From Caldilineaceae bacterium (GTDB lineage Bacteria > Chloroflexota > Anaerolineae > Caldilineales > Caldilineaceae): DNA of 7,100 nt. Location: assembly GCA_012032975.1 (NCBI GenBank), contig JAAUPU010000138.1, positions 1-7,100 of the forward strand, read 5' to 3'. Below, piece by piece: positions 1 to 5,619 of this stretch (the stretch's first letter is position 1; each line of letters begins with the position of its first letter). The translations under genes were made by a program, and so were the position numbers. The notes beneath the pieces were generated by a model. It was not told the origin of the DNA, ran no database searches, and worked only from the letters and a program-made list of their open reading frames with translations.

Positions 1-147
1 ATCAGCGTCATCGCCGCGACCGGGACACGCGAATATTACGCTGCACGCGGCTTCGTGCAGGGCGAGTTGTACATGGAACGCCAGGTTGTAGCATGGGCAA
101 AATCAGTCAGATTCAAGCGTTGGTACGCTACGCTCTTTACGACCTGA
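1..147 (+). CDS. elp3: Elp3-type tRNA uridine-34 modification enzyme, C-terminal end (partial)
   Basis: Only the last 48 codons are inside the window, in frame 1, ending at TGA 145-147. The peptide ISVIAATGTREYYAARGF followed by GELYM matches the end of the GNAT acetyltransferase domain of Elp3, where the usual pattern is G-x-R-x-YY-x-x-x-G-[FY] then x-YM. In the family, a radical-SAM domain and this acetyl-CoA-binding domain together install the carboxymethyl group on wobble uridine of tRNA. Homologues normally stop within a few residues of the YM motif. Here about 22 further residues follow (from ERQVVAWAK on), which may derive from the neighbouring toxin remnant because the frame is the same. 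The radical-SAM part is outside the window. The assignment rests on a short tail, so another GNAT protein is possible but less likely. Confidence 0.7.
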   Translation: MSVIAATGTREYYAARGFVQGELYMERQVVAWAKSVRFKRWYATLFTT

Positions 148-207
148 CTGAACCAAGGGGGCAAGGTGTGCGTAATCACTGTTTACAAGCACAAGCTCAA
201 ATCATGA
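148..207 (+). pseudogene. C-terminal stub of a toxin gene (DUF4258-like) coupled to the zinc-finger antitoxin
   Basis: Directly after the Elp3 stop, in the same frame, the sequence reads LNQGGKVCVITVYKHKLKS and stops at TGA 205-207. The pattern KVxVITVY is what I recall from the final beta strand of DUF4258-type toxins, which are usually encoded just upstream of YgiT-type zinc-finger antitoxins. The stop overlaps the next gene's ATG as ATGA (204-207), the classic arrangement of translationally coupled toxin-antitoxin pairs. No start codon or toxin body remains. The residues before the Elp3 stop (about 97-144, with RWYATLFTT) could be part of the same remnant, joined to Elp3 by a deletion. The family assignment is inference from a short peptide plus gene order. 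Confidence 0.45.
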
Positions 208-464
208 GTGACGAAAACGAAATCACTGGCTTTTGGCAAGGTGAAATCTGTGAATATTGTGGTGGTCCCATTGTAGAGAAGCAGGTGACGCTTCATCGTC
301 ATGTCGAGGGGAAGTACTTTCTTTTCGAGCATCTCCCTGCTGGCGTTTGCCAAGTCCGCGGGACGCGCGACTATGCAGCCAATACTCTGAAAGCGCATCG
401 AGGAAAGTGTGAATGGACGGCAGAAGGCGAACGTGAGGTGCTTCTGCCGGTCTACTCTATGTGA
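204..464 (+). CDS. YgiT/MqsA-type zinc-finger antitoxin, degenerate
   Basis: This encodes 86 residues from ATG 204. I chose that start because it overlaps the preceding stop as ATGA and places the zinc finger at the usual distance from the N terminus; a longer frame from 93 would run through the toxin remnant. Residues 16-19 form the first CxxC (CEYC), followed by GGPIVEK, then FEHLPAGVC at 41-49 and the typical ending EREVLLPVYS. In the family this N-terminal zinc domain binds the cognate toxin. Two defects are visible. The second CxxC is broken, because residue 52 is Arg (CGC, 357-359) where Cys (TGC) is expected. Residues 65-75 are out of register: one extra base near 396 and one missing base near 429-430 hide the family-like peptide IEESVNGRQKA. 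It is probably a decaying or toxin-less antitoxin. Confidence 0.7.
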   Translation: MSDENEITGFWQGEICEYCGGPIVEKQVTLHRHVEGKYFLFEHLPAGVCQVRGTRDYAANTLKAHRGKCEWTAEGEREVLLPVYSM

Positions 465-517
465 GAGATGGACAGCAAATTCTCGACTTCTCTTGTCCAG
501 GCTGCTTGTTGATACTG

Positions 518-534
518 CCCCATGTTCAATGGGG
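518..534. other. Short GC-rich hairpin, possible weak terminator
   Basis: CCCCAT and ATGGGG form a perfect 6-bp stem around a 5-base loop (GTTCA), 54 bases after the zinc-finger antitoxin stop. The bases that follow (AATTT) are not a proper T tract, so termination activity is uncertain. The hairpin may be accidental. Confidence 0.25.
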
Positions 535-552
535 AATTTCATGCAGCCGTAT

Positions 553-621
553 TCACAGAGCGTACACGGCATCGTCGGCTGTCCAGGCGGCGTATTGCAG
601 CGCCTGTCGAATATCTTCCGG
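553..621 (-). pseudogene. DUF433-type antitoxin, C-terminal remnant
   Basis: Reading the minus strand from 621 to the TGA at 555-553 gives PEDIRQALQYAAW followed by TADDAVYAL. This matches the end of DUF433 antitoxins, where a (T)xEDIxxALxYAA helix closes a small DNA-binding domain. The codon just upstream in this frame is TAG, and the expected N-terminal part (about 50 residues) is not recognisable in any frame, so the gene is broken. Ten bases after the stop is an ATG at 542 opening with MKFPIEHG. This faintly resembles the MKFLxDxx start of the DUF5615 PIN-like toxins that usually follow DUF433 genes, but nothing beyond it looks like that toxin. The DUF433 match is good; the toxin start is speculative. 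Confidence 0.6.
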
Positions 622-694
622 CTAACATCCATACGACCACAACTTCTGCCCCCATTATGCATGTTCCGTTTTTTAGGCAGTTGGAGATATTTGA

Positions 695-1255
695 ATGCGG
701 AACGAGATCATCGAAGTTTTGGTCAGGAGCTGGTGGGGGATTGCGGCTATTGTGGGTGGTGGTTGCTGGGCAGTCAAGAGCTTGGCGATTTTGACGACCG
801 GCGATCAACCCGACTATCTCTTCGAACTGGCTCCAATCGCACTGGCTACTGCGACTCTTGGCCTTGTTCTTACCTGGCACCGAGAGTATAGGAGCAGCCG
901 TCTACCCGTGGGACTTGGAGCCGTGGCGTTGGTTAGTGCAAGTCTTGCCAGTGTTTCCTATATCGTGCAGGGAGACGATGAAGGCTTGTTTGGCCTTACT
1001 TTGATGATCGCAATGCTCTCGATCATTGCGCTCCTGTTCTGGGTCGGACGACCCCTGTGGCGAACGCGAGAGGGAGAGCAGTGGCGAGCGATTCCTTATC
1101 CGCTAGGCTGGGCCTTTATCGTTGCTATGCCTTTGGGTGGATTGCTGTCAGCCTTGAACGAGCGACTACTTGAGATTCCATTGCTTGCCATCTCCATAGG
1201 GTGGATATGGCTTGGAATTGCCTGGATCGCGACGACTTCTCATGTGAAAGGCTGA
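695..1255 (+). CDS. Six-helix membrane protein of unknown function
   Basis: This encodes 186 residues and starts at an ATG with GGAG (683-686) eight bases upstream. Six hydrophobic segments are visible, at about residues 13-33, 43-62, 71-91, 98-118, 134-154 and 160-180. They are joined by short charged loops such as WHREYRSSR (61-69) and RPLWRTREGEQWR (119-131). I see no signal peptide, catalytic motif or known domain signature, and I do not recognise the family. The gene stands alone: it ends 20 bases before the convergent hicB gene, and the region before it holds toxin-antitoxin debris. The periodic hydrophobic pattern, good ribosome binding site and full-length frame support a real gene encoding an integral inner-membrane protein. 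Confidence 0.7.
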   Translation: MRNEIIEVLVRSWWGIAAIVGGGCWAVKSLAILTTGDQPDYLFELAPIALATATLGLVLTWHREYRSSRLPVGLGAVALVSASLASVSYIVQGDDEGLFGLTLMIAMLSIIALLFWVGRPLWRTREGEQWRAIPYPLGWAFIVAMPLGGLLSALNERLLEIPLLAISIGWIWLGIAWIATTSHVKG

Positions 1256-1275
1256 GTAAAGTGATTGAAAACGCC

Positions 1276-1611
1276 TCAAGCAAATGAAACGGCTTTCTCG
1301 ATTTGCTCCTGTGTCCAGGCATTTAGACTTTTGCCTTGCGCTTCAGCCAATGCCGCGGCTCGTGCATGGAGCGCCGGATCGATCCGAAGCATGACTTTGC
1401 CCGAGTAGGGTTTTTGTGGCGCCCGCCCCAACCGTTCGCAGGTTTCCAGATCATCATCCACAGCTTCAGTGAAAGCGCTACGCAACTCGGCGACAGATTC
1501 GCCGTGAAACCCAATCACATCACGAATGCCGGCGATGTGACCTACAAAACAAGCATCATCCTCACTATATTCGATGCGAGCAGCGTATCCTCGGTACGTC
1601 ATCATGTTCAC
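1276..1611 (-). CDS. hicB: HicB-family antitoxin
   Basis: This encodes 111 residues from a GTG at 1611, which overlaps the upstream hicA stop as GTGA (1611-1608). ATG codons at 1605 and 1602 are alternative starts and would shorten the protein by two or three residues. Residues 5-60 form the HicB partial-RNase-H-like domain: YRGYAARIEY, FVGHIAGIRDVIGFHG, then AFTEAVDDDLETCERLG. After the linker RAPQKPYSGK comes a C-terminal DNA-binding segment (about 71-107; GKVMLRIDPALHARAAALAE then GKSLNAW), which looks ribbon-helix-helix-like. In the family HicB masks the HicA RNase and represses its own operon. The frame is intact and of normal length although the partner toxin gene is damaged, so it may now serve as an orphan repressor or protect against a HicA encoded elsewhere. 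Confidence 0.9.
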   Translation of the reverse strand: MNMMTYRGYAARIEYSEDDACFVGHIAGIRDVIGFHGESVAELRSAFTEAVDDDLETCERLGRAPQKPYSGKVMLRIDPALHARAAALAEAQGKSLNAWTQEQIEKAVSFA

Positions 1612-1850
1612 GGCTTGATTCCTGCCTGTATCAAAAATTCTCGCGCATCACGGACCTGATAAGGTTTGGCTTCTTTTTGTGGATGTGGACGATGAAAGCT
1701 GGCAATCACTCCACCCAGTTCAAATCGTACCCGGGGGCCGCGACCTTCAACAACTCGCGCACCAAGCGCCACAAACAGAGCTTCGATTTGACGCCATGCC
1801 AGGTTGACAGGCGTCGGCGTAGCGAAAATGGCCGTTGACGATACGATTCC
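1608..1850 (-). pseudogene. hicA: HicA-family toxin, 5' end damaged
   Basis: The minus strand reads AIFATPTPVNLAWRQIEALF, then VALGARVVEGRGPRV, FHRPHPQKEAKPYQVRDAR and EFLIQAGIKP, ending at TGA 1610-1608. This is the complete body of the longer HicA subgroup, an mRNA-cleaving toxin with a dsRBD-like fold. Family members begin with about ten residues of the type M-x-S-x-x-R-x-T-L before AIF. Here that frame has no ATG, GTG or TTG between the body and an in-frame stop near 1897. In the next frame a CTG at 1852 opens LESYRQR, which resembles the lost N terminus, so a small deletion near 1830-1836 probably shifted the frame. The gene lies directly upstream of hicB with a 4-base overlap. It is most likely inactive. 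Confidence 0.75.
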
Positions 1851-1911
1851 AGTAAATCGCCGCGTCGATAGACCGAATTCTCGACAACAATTGCCTCAAC
1901 GGTGAACACAT

Positions 1912-2877
1912 TCAATACCAGAGCGTCTTGTCCACCACGTTTAGCAATTCCTCGCCGGCGGCAAAACGTCGCGCATTCTCCACCAGCAACTGAAACTGCC
2001 GTTCGCTGATGTTGGTTGCACCGTCCGCGGCCACATGCGGGGTCAGGATCACGTTGGGCAGCAGCCAGAGCGGATGGTCTGCCGGCAGCGGCTCCTCCTC
2101 GAAGACATCCAGCCCCGCGCCGGCAATTTTGCCAGCCTCGATCGCGGCTACCAAGTCGTCGAGCACGGTGGTCTTGCCCCGCCCGATGTTGATGAAATGG
2201 GCGCCCGCCTTCATGTGCGCGAAGCGCGCCGCGTTCCAGGTGCCTTCGGTCTGCGGTGTGTGGGGAATGGTCAGGATCACGAAGTCTGCCTCTGGCAACA
2301 GGGCGTCCACCTCCTCCGGGCCATGTCTCTCCACCGCCGGCGCGTCGAACTCCCAGCGCGCATCCACACCGATGACGCGCATGCCGAAGGCGTTGCAGAG
2401 CTTGGCCGCCTCCTGGCCGATGCCGCCGACCCCAACGATCAGCGCGGTGGCGCTCCCCAGGTCGATGTAGGCGCTCTGGCGCGCGTCTTTGTCCCACCGA
2501 CGGTTGCGTTGCGCATCCATGTAATAGGGCAGCCCGCGCGCCAGCCCCAGCACGTACATCATGATGTGCTGGCCGATGTGGTCGTTGAAAGTGCCGCGCG
2601 GGTTGGCGATCACCACCGGATGCTCGGCCAGCGCGGGGTAGTAGAAGCCGGTCGGCGGGGCAATGGCCGGGCTTTGCAGCCAGCGCAGATTTTGCGCCAG
2701 GGGAAGCAGATCCGCGGGCAATGTGCCGTAGGCCGCGTCGGCATCGACGATCTCGCGGCGCGTTTCTTCTGCATCTTCTGGGGTCACGACCGTGTAGTCG
2801 GGCAGCGCCTCGACAAGGCGGGCGGCCCAACTGCGTGTGCGTTCGTTTTGGGGCGGCAACATAATGAATTTTGGCAT
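1912..2877 (-). CDS. D-2-hydroxyacid dehydrogenase (NAD-dependent)
   Basis: This encodes 321 residues from ATG 2877, with AGGAGA (2890-2885) seven bases upstream. The family interconverts 2-keto acids and D-2-hydroxy acids in the cytoplasm using NAD(P)H. The nucleotide-binding loop GVGGIG is at 149-154, with Asp172 near the end of the second strand of the Rossmann fold (IGVDARWEF), which favours NAD. The catalytic triad is recognisable: Arg233 in NIGRG, Glu262 in DVFEEEPLP and His281 in TPHVA. The N-terminal 95 or so residues and the last 30 form the substrate domain. The substrate cannot be read from sequence; glyoxylate/hydroxypyruvate or phosphoglycerate-like acids are all possible. It is divergently placed from a short hypothetical gene starting about 35-45 bases away, and the broken hicA lies just downstream. 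Confidence 0.92.
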   Translation of the reverse strand: MPKFIMLPPQNERTRSWAARLVEALPDYTVVTPEDAEETRREIVDADAAYGTLPADLLPLAQNLRWLQSPAIAPPTGFYYPALAEHPVVIANPRGTFNDHIGQHIMMYVLGLARGLPYYMDAQRNRRWDKDARQSAYIDLGSATALIVGVGGIGQEAAKLCNAFGMRVIGVDARWEFDAPAVERHGPEEVDALLPEADFVILTIPHTPQTEGTWNAARFAHMKAGAHFINIGRGKTTVLDDLVAAIEAGKIAGAGLDVFEEEPLPADHPLWLLPNVILTPHVAADGATNISERQFQLLVENARRFAAGEELLNVVDKTLWY

Positions 2878-2912
2878 GACGCGATCTCCTTTGGTTACGA
2901 TGGGAAGAATGG

Positions 2913-3149
2913 GTGACTGAGATGAATTTTACCACTCCTGCCGTTGGCTTTCCCTATCTGCCGTCGTCGGGCGGCGTCGAAAGCCGCGGCAAGGCGCAGC
3001 ATGTGCTCAGTGGCGAGGTGGCGCATTTTCGCACCTGGCTGGAGTTGTCGGAGTTCTTGACTGAAAGGCTGCACGAGCTGGAGCCTCTGACTGTGACGCC
3101 ACTCAGGCCAGCAACGCCGCGAGATATTTCACCGCGGGAGGAAACATAG
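2913..3149 (+). CDS. Small hypothetical protein
   Basis: The frame gives 78 residues from GTG 2913; an ATG at 2922 would give 75. The ribosome binding site is weak for both. The central part, GKAQHVLSGEVAHFRTW then LSEFLTERL (about residues 26-53), resembles from memory a family of short Chloroflexota and cyanobacterial hypothetical proteins with the pattern G-[KR]-x-x-H-x-x-SGE-x-x-x-F-x-x-W-x-x-L-x-x-F. Those have no known function. The rest is proline-rich and unstructured-looking, with no membrane segment or signal peptide. It is divergent from the hydroxyacid dehydrogenase, with their start regions close enough to share regulatory DNA. A long reading frame on the opposite strand covers the same bases but continues antisense to the SDR gene, so I prefer this one. 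Confidence 0.5.
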   Translation: MTEMNFTTPAVGFPYLPSSGGVESRGKAQHVLSGEVAHFRTWLELSEFLTERLHELEPLTVTPLRPATPRDISPREET

Positions 3150-3301
3150 GAATATCCAGACCGCACAGAGTGACTTGGCGATCGAGACGACGCCAAATAG
3201 GGTACAATCTGCCAAAGTAGACGAAAATTACAAGAGTGGCTTCTGTTTGTTACGACGAAGACTTCGGTTGACTGAAAGCAGAAGAGAATCAAGGAATCAA
3301 T
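3150..3301 (+). promoter_or_regulatory. Leader region of the SDR gene with possible -10 element
   Basis: This non-coding stretch has lower GC than its neighbours. TACAAT at 3203-3208 is a good -10 candidate. The only -35-like hexamer, TTGGCG at 3175-3180, is 22 bases away, longer than the usual 16-18. AAGGA at 3291-3295 is the likely ribosome binding site of the SDR gene, six bases before its ATG. A small palindrome CGAAGACTTCG lies at about 3256-3266. Promoter assignment is tentative. Confidence 0.3.
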
Positions 3302-4049
3302 ATGAATCACACTAACGTCGCAGTGGTGACCGGGGCCGCGCAGGGGATCGGCCAGGCAATTGCCTACCGGCTGACCCGTGATGGGTTTCAGGTGGTGGTT
3401 GCAGACATTGACGGCAAAGCAGCAAAAGCCACAGCCGCCAAGTTGAGCGCCGGCGACCCGGATCGCGCATTTGCACTGCCTGTGGATGTCAGCGATCCGT
3501 CCAGCGTGCAGGCGCTCGTTTCGGCGGTGCTGGAGCGGACCGGGCGGATCGATCTGCTGGTCAACAACGCAGGCGTTGTCGGGCTTAATCAGCCCGTGGC
3601 CGAATACCCAATTGCAGAATGGCGCCGCGTTTTGGCCATCAACCTGGACGGCGTCTTCTACTGTTCTCAGGCGGTCCTGCCTGCCATGCTCGACCGTGGC
3701 GCAGGACGCATCGTCAACATCGCCTCGATCTCCGGCAAAGAGGGGAATCCAAACATGGCCGCGTACTCGGCGTCCAAGGCGGGCGTCATCGCGCTGACCA
3801 AGGCGCTGGCCAAGGAGGTTCTCCATGACGGCATCCTGGTCAACTGTATCGCTCCGGCCCTCATCGAGACGGAGATGGCCCAAACGATGACGCCCGACGC
3901 TGCGGCCGCTCTCGTCGCCAAGATCCCCATGGGTCGCATGGGGCGACCGGAGGAAGTCGCCGCGCTGGTGGCCTGGCTGGCCTCGGACGAATGCAGCTTT
4001 TTCGACCGGCGCGGTCTACGACATCAGCGGTGGACGCGCGACGTACTGA
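3302..4049 (+). CDS. SDR-family NAD(P)-dependent oxidoreductase, frameshifted near its 3' end
   Basis: This is a classical short-chain dehydrogenase/reductase of the 3-ketoacyl-ACP-reductase or sugar-dehydrogenase type. Visible motifs are TGAAQGIG (10-17, cofactor loop), Asp35 after the second strand (suggesting NAD over NADP), NNAG (88-91), Asn114, catalytic Ser142, and Tyr155-x-x-x-Lys159. The ATG at 3302 has AAGGA six bases upstream. After ECSF (residue 233) the uncorrected frame runs into an unrelated tail and stops at 4126. Removing one T from the T5 run at 3998-4002 instead gives STGAVYDISGGRATY and a stop at 4047-4049, for a 248-residue protein of normal family length. The lost tail carries the conserved D-x-x-GG of the subunit-interface and substrate-pocket region. 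It is either an assembly error or a recent inactivation. The gene is convergent with trkH; the substrate is unknown. Confidence 0.88.
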
Positions 4050-4110
4050 GCTGTAGCTGGTTTTTCCTTACACCCCCGCGTTGGCTTGCCACCTCGAGTA
4101 GCACCTCGTA

Positions 4111-5554
4111 TTACTTCCGCCAATAGGACGGTGAAAACAACACGATCACCGTGAAAAGCTCCAGACGACCCAACAGCATCAGAAACGAGAGCACCCACTT
4201 GCCCGCGGTGGGAATGTGGGAGTAGTTGTCGGTGGGACCGACCGTGCCCAGGCCGGGACCGATATTGCCCAACGTAGCCGCGACCGCGCCGAAGGAGGTG
4301 TCCAGGTCCAACCCCAGCACCGCCATGGTAAAGACGCCGCCCGCATAGATCAACATATAGAGGGCGAAGAATCCCAGGACGTTGGTGACCACATCACGCG
4401 GCACGGCCACGCCGGCCATGCGCACCGGCAATACAGCGTGGGGGGTGGATCAACCGCGTGATCTCGATGAAGACAAACTTGACGACCAGGTAGATGCGCA
4501 TCACCTTCATGCCGCCGGCCGTCGAACCAGCCGAGCCGCCGATAAACATCAGCACAAAAAGGACAAAGTGTGAGCTGACCGACCACATCTCATAGTCGGC
4601 AGTGCCAAAGCCGGTCGTGGTCACGATGGCGACCACCTGGAACAAGGTATAGCGCACCGTGTCGGCGACGTTGTGATAGATGTTCAGATAGGTGTCGGTT
4701 CCGATGATCAGAAATGCAACCACGATAATGCCGATGTAGACTTTGAATTCGCGGTCGCGAAAGTAGATCTTCAGATCGCCGCGCAGCAGGCGAAAGTGCA
4801 ATGCAAAATTGATGCCGGCCAGCAGCATAAAGATCGTGATCACATACTCGATGTAGGCGCTGTTAAATCCAGCCACGCTGGTGTTGAGGGTGGAATATCC
4901 ACCGGTGGCCATGGTGCCAAAGGTATGACAGAGCGCATCGAAGAGCGACATGCCGCCCAACAAGAGCAGCACTGCCTCGATTGCAGAGAGCAACAGGTAG
5001 ACGCCCCACAATATCTTGGCCGTCTCTGCCACGCGCGGGGTTAGCTTGTCCGCAACTGGGCCGGGCACCTCGGCCTTGAACAACTGCATCCCACCCACGC
5101 CCAGGAAGGGCAAAATGGCCAGCGAGAAGACGATGATGCCCATGCCGCCGATCCAGTGGGTCAAACTGCGCCAGAAGAGCAGGCCGTGGGGCAATGCCTC
5201 GACGTCGGTGAGGATAGTCGCGCCGGTGGTGGAGAAGCCCGACATGGTCTCGAAGAAGGCGTCGGTGAAGGAGGGGATCGCACCGTAGATCAGAAAGGGC
5301 AGCGCGCCAAAGATCGAGCAAAAGATCCAGCCAAACGTGACGACGGCAAAGCCCTCGCGCGCGCGCAGGTCGCGCTCAACACGGCTAAACTTGAAGAGCA
5401 GAAAGCCAGAGAGCGCGGTCGCTCCTGCACTGATCAAAAGGGCAGCGTAGTCAGAATCGCCGTAATAAAGCGAAAACGGGATGGGGAGCAGCATGGACGC
5501 AGCCAAAAACATCAGCAGCAATCCCTGCAAATGAATGACGCTGATAAAACTCAT
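4111..5554 (-). CDS. trkH: TrkH-type potassium transporter, membrane subunit, with internal frameshift
   Basis: This is the pore-forming subunit of Trk potassium uptake. It starts at ATG 5554 with AGGA (5567-5564) nine bases upstream. The four K+-channel-like pore loops are visible: SGFSTTGA (105-112), MATGGYST (215-222), TTTGFG (312-317), and LGNIGPGLG (428-436 after correction). The first frame stays TrkH-like to residue 371 (EITRLIHP), then enters an arginine-rich nonsense tail ending at 4394. One extra base in the G6 run at 4440-4445 (C6 on the coding strand) explains this. With five bases the protein reads [20 protein letters not shown] and continues to the typical ending [19 protein letters not shown] and TAA at 4111. 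The corrected length is 480 residues, normal for TrkH. Without correction the fourth pore loop is lost and the transporter could not work. It follows trkA after 65 bases. Confidence 0.9.
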
Positions 5555-5619
5555 GGTGCCGGTTCCTGCCCATCAAATGGGTTGGCGCAGTGCGGAAAGG
5601 GGTGGGTTGCGTTGGGTGA

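Larger units (their letters stand above)
465..694. other. Intergenic region with toxin-antitoxin debris
   Basis: No intact gene is visible. On the minus strand it holds the tail of a DUF433-type antitoxin (553-621). It also holds a 12-base near-repeat, TGTCCAGGCTGC at 494-505 and TGTCCAGGCGGC at 580-591, that encodes AAWT in both places on the minus strand. A short GC-rich hairpin lies at 518-534. I see no clear promoter for the following membrane-protein gene. Confidence 0.5.

Noticed and set aside
93..203. An upstream extension of the zinc-finger antitoxin from ATG 93
   Set aside because: It overlaps the end of Elp3, lacks family similarity, and the ATGA junction at 204 supports the shorter start.
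2035..2916. A 293-codon plus-strand open frame antisense to the dehydrogenase
   Set aside because: It is a shadow of a GC-rich gene; its translation shows no recognisable domain.
1706..2935. A 409-codon minus-strand open frame
   Set aside because: It overlaps the hydroxyacid dehydrogenase in another frame and is arginine-rich with no family motifs. The dehydrogenase frame has full catalytic motifs and a ribosome binding site. Its last part only covers the hicA remnant out of frame.
2954..3883. A 309-codon minus-strand open frame across the SDR gene and the small ORF
   Set aside because: Most of it is antisense to a well-supported SDR gene, and its composition is shadow-like with no motifs.
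4050..4110. A bidirectional terminator between the SDR gene and trkH
   Set aside because: A T-rich stretch (4061-4067) and a direct repeat of CACCTCG (4090-4096, 4102-4108) are present, but I found no adequate stem-loop next to the T run.
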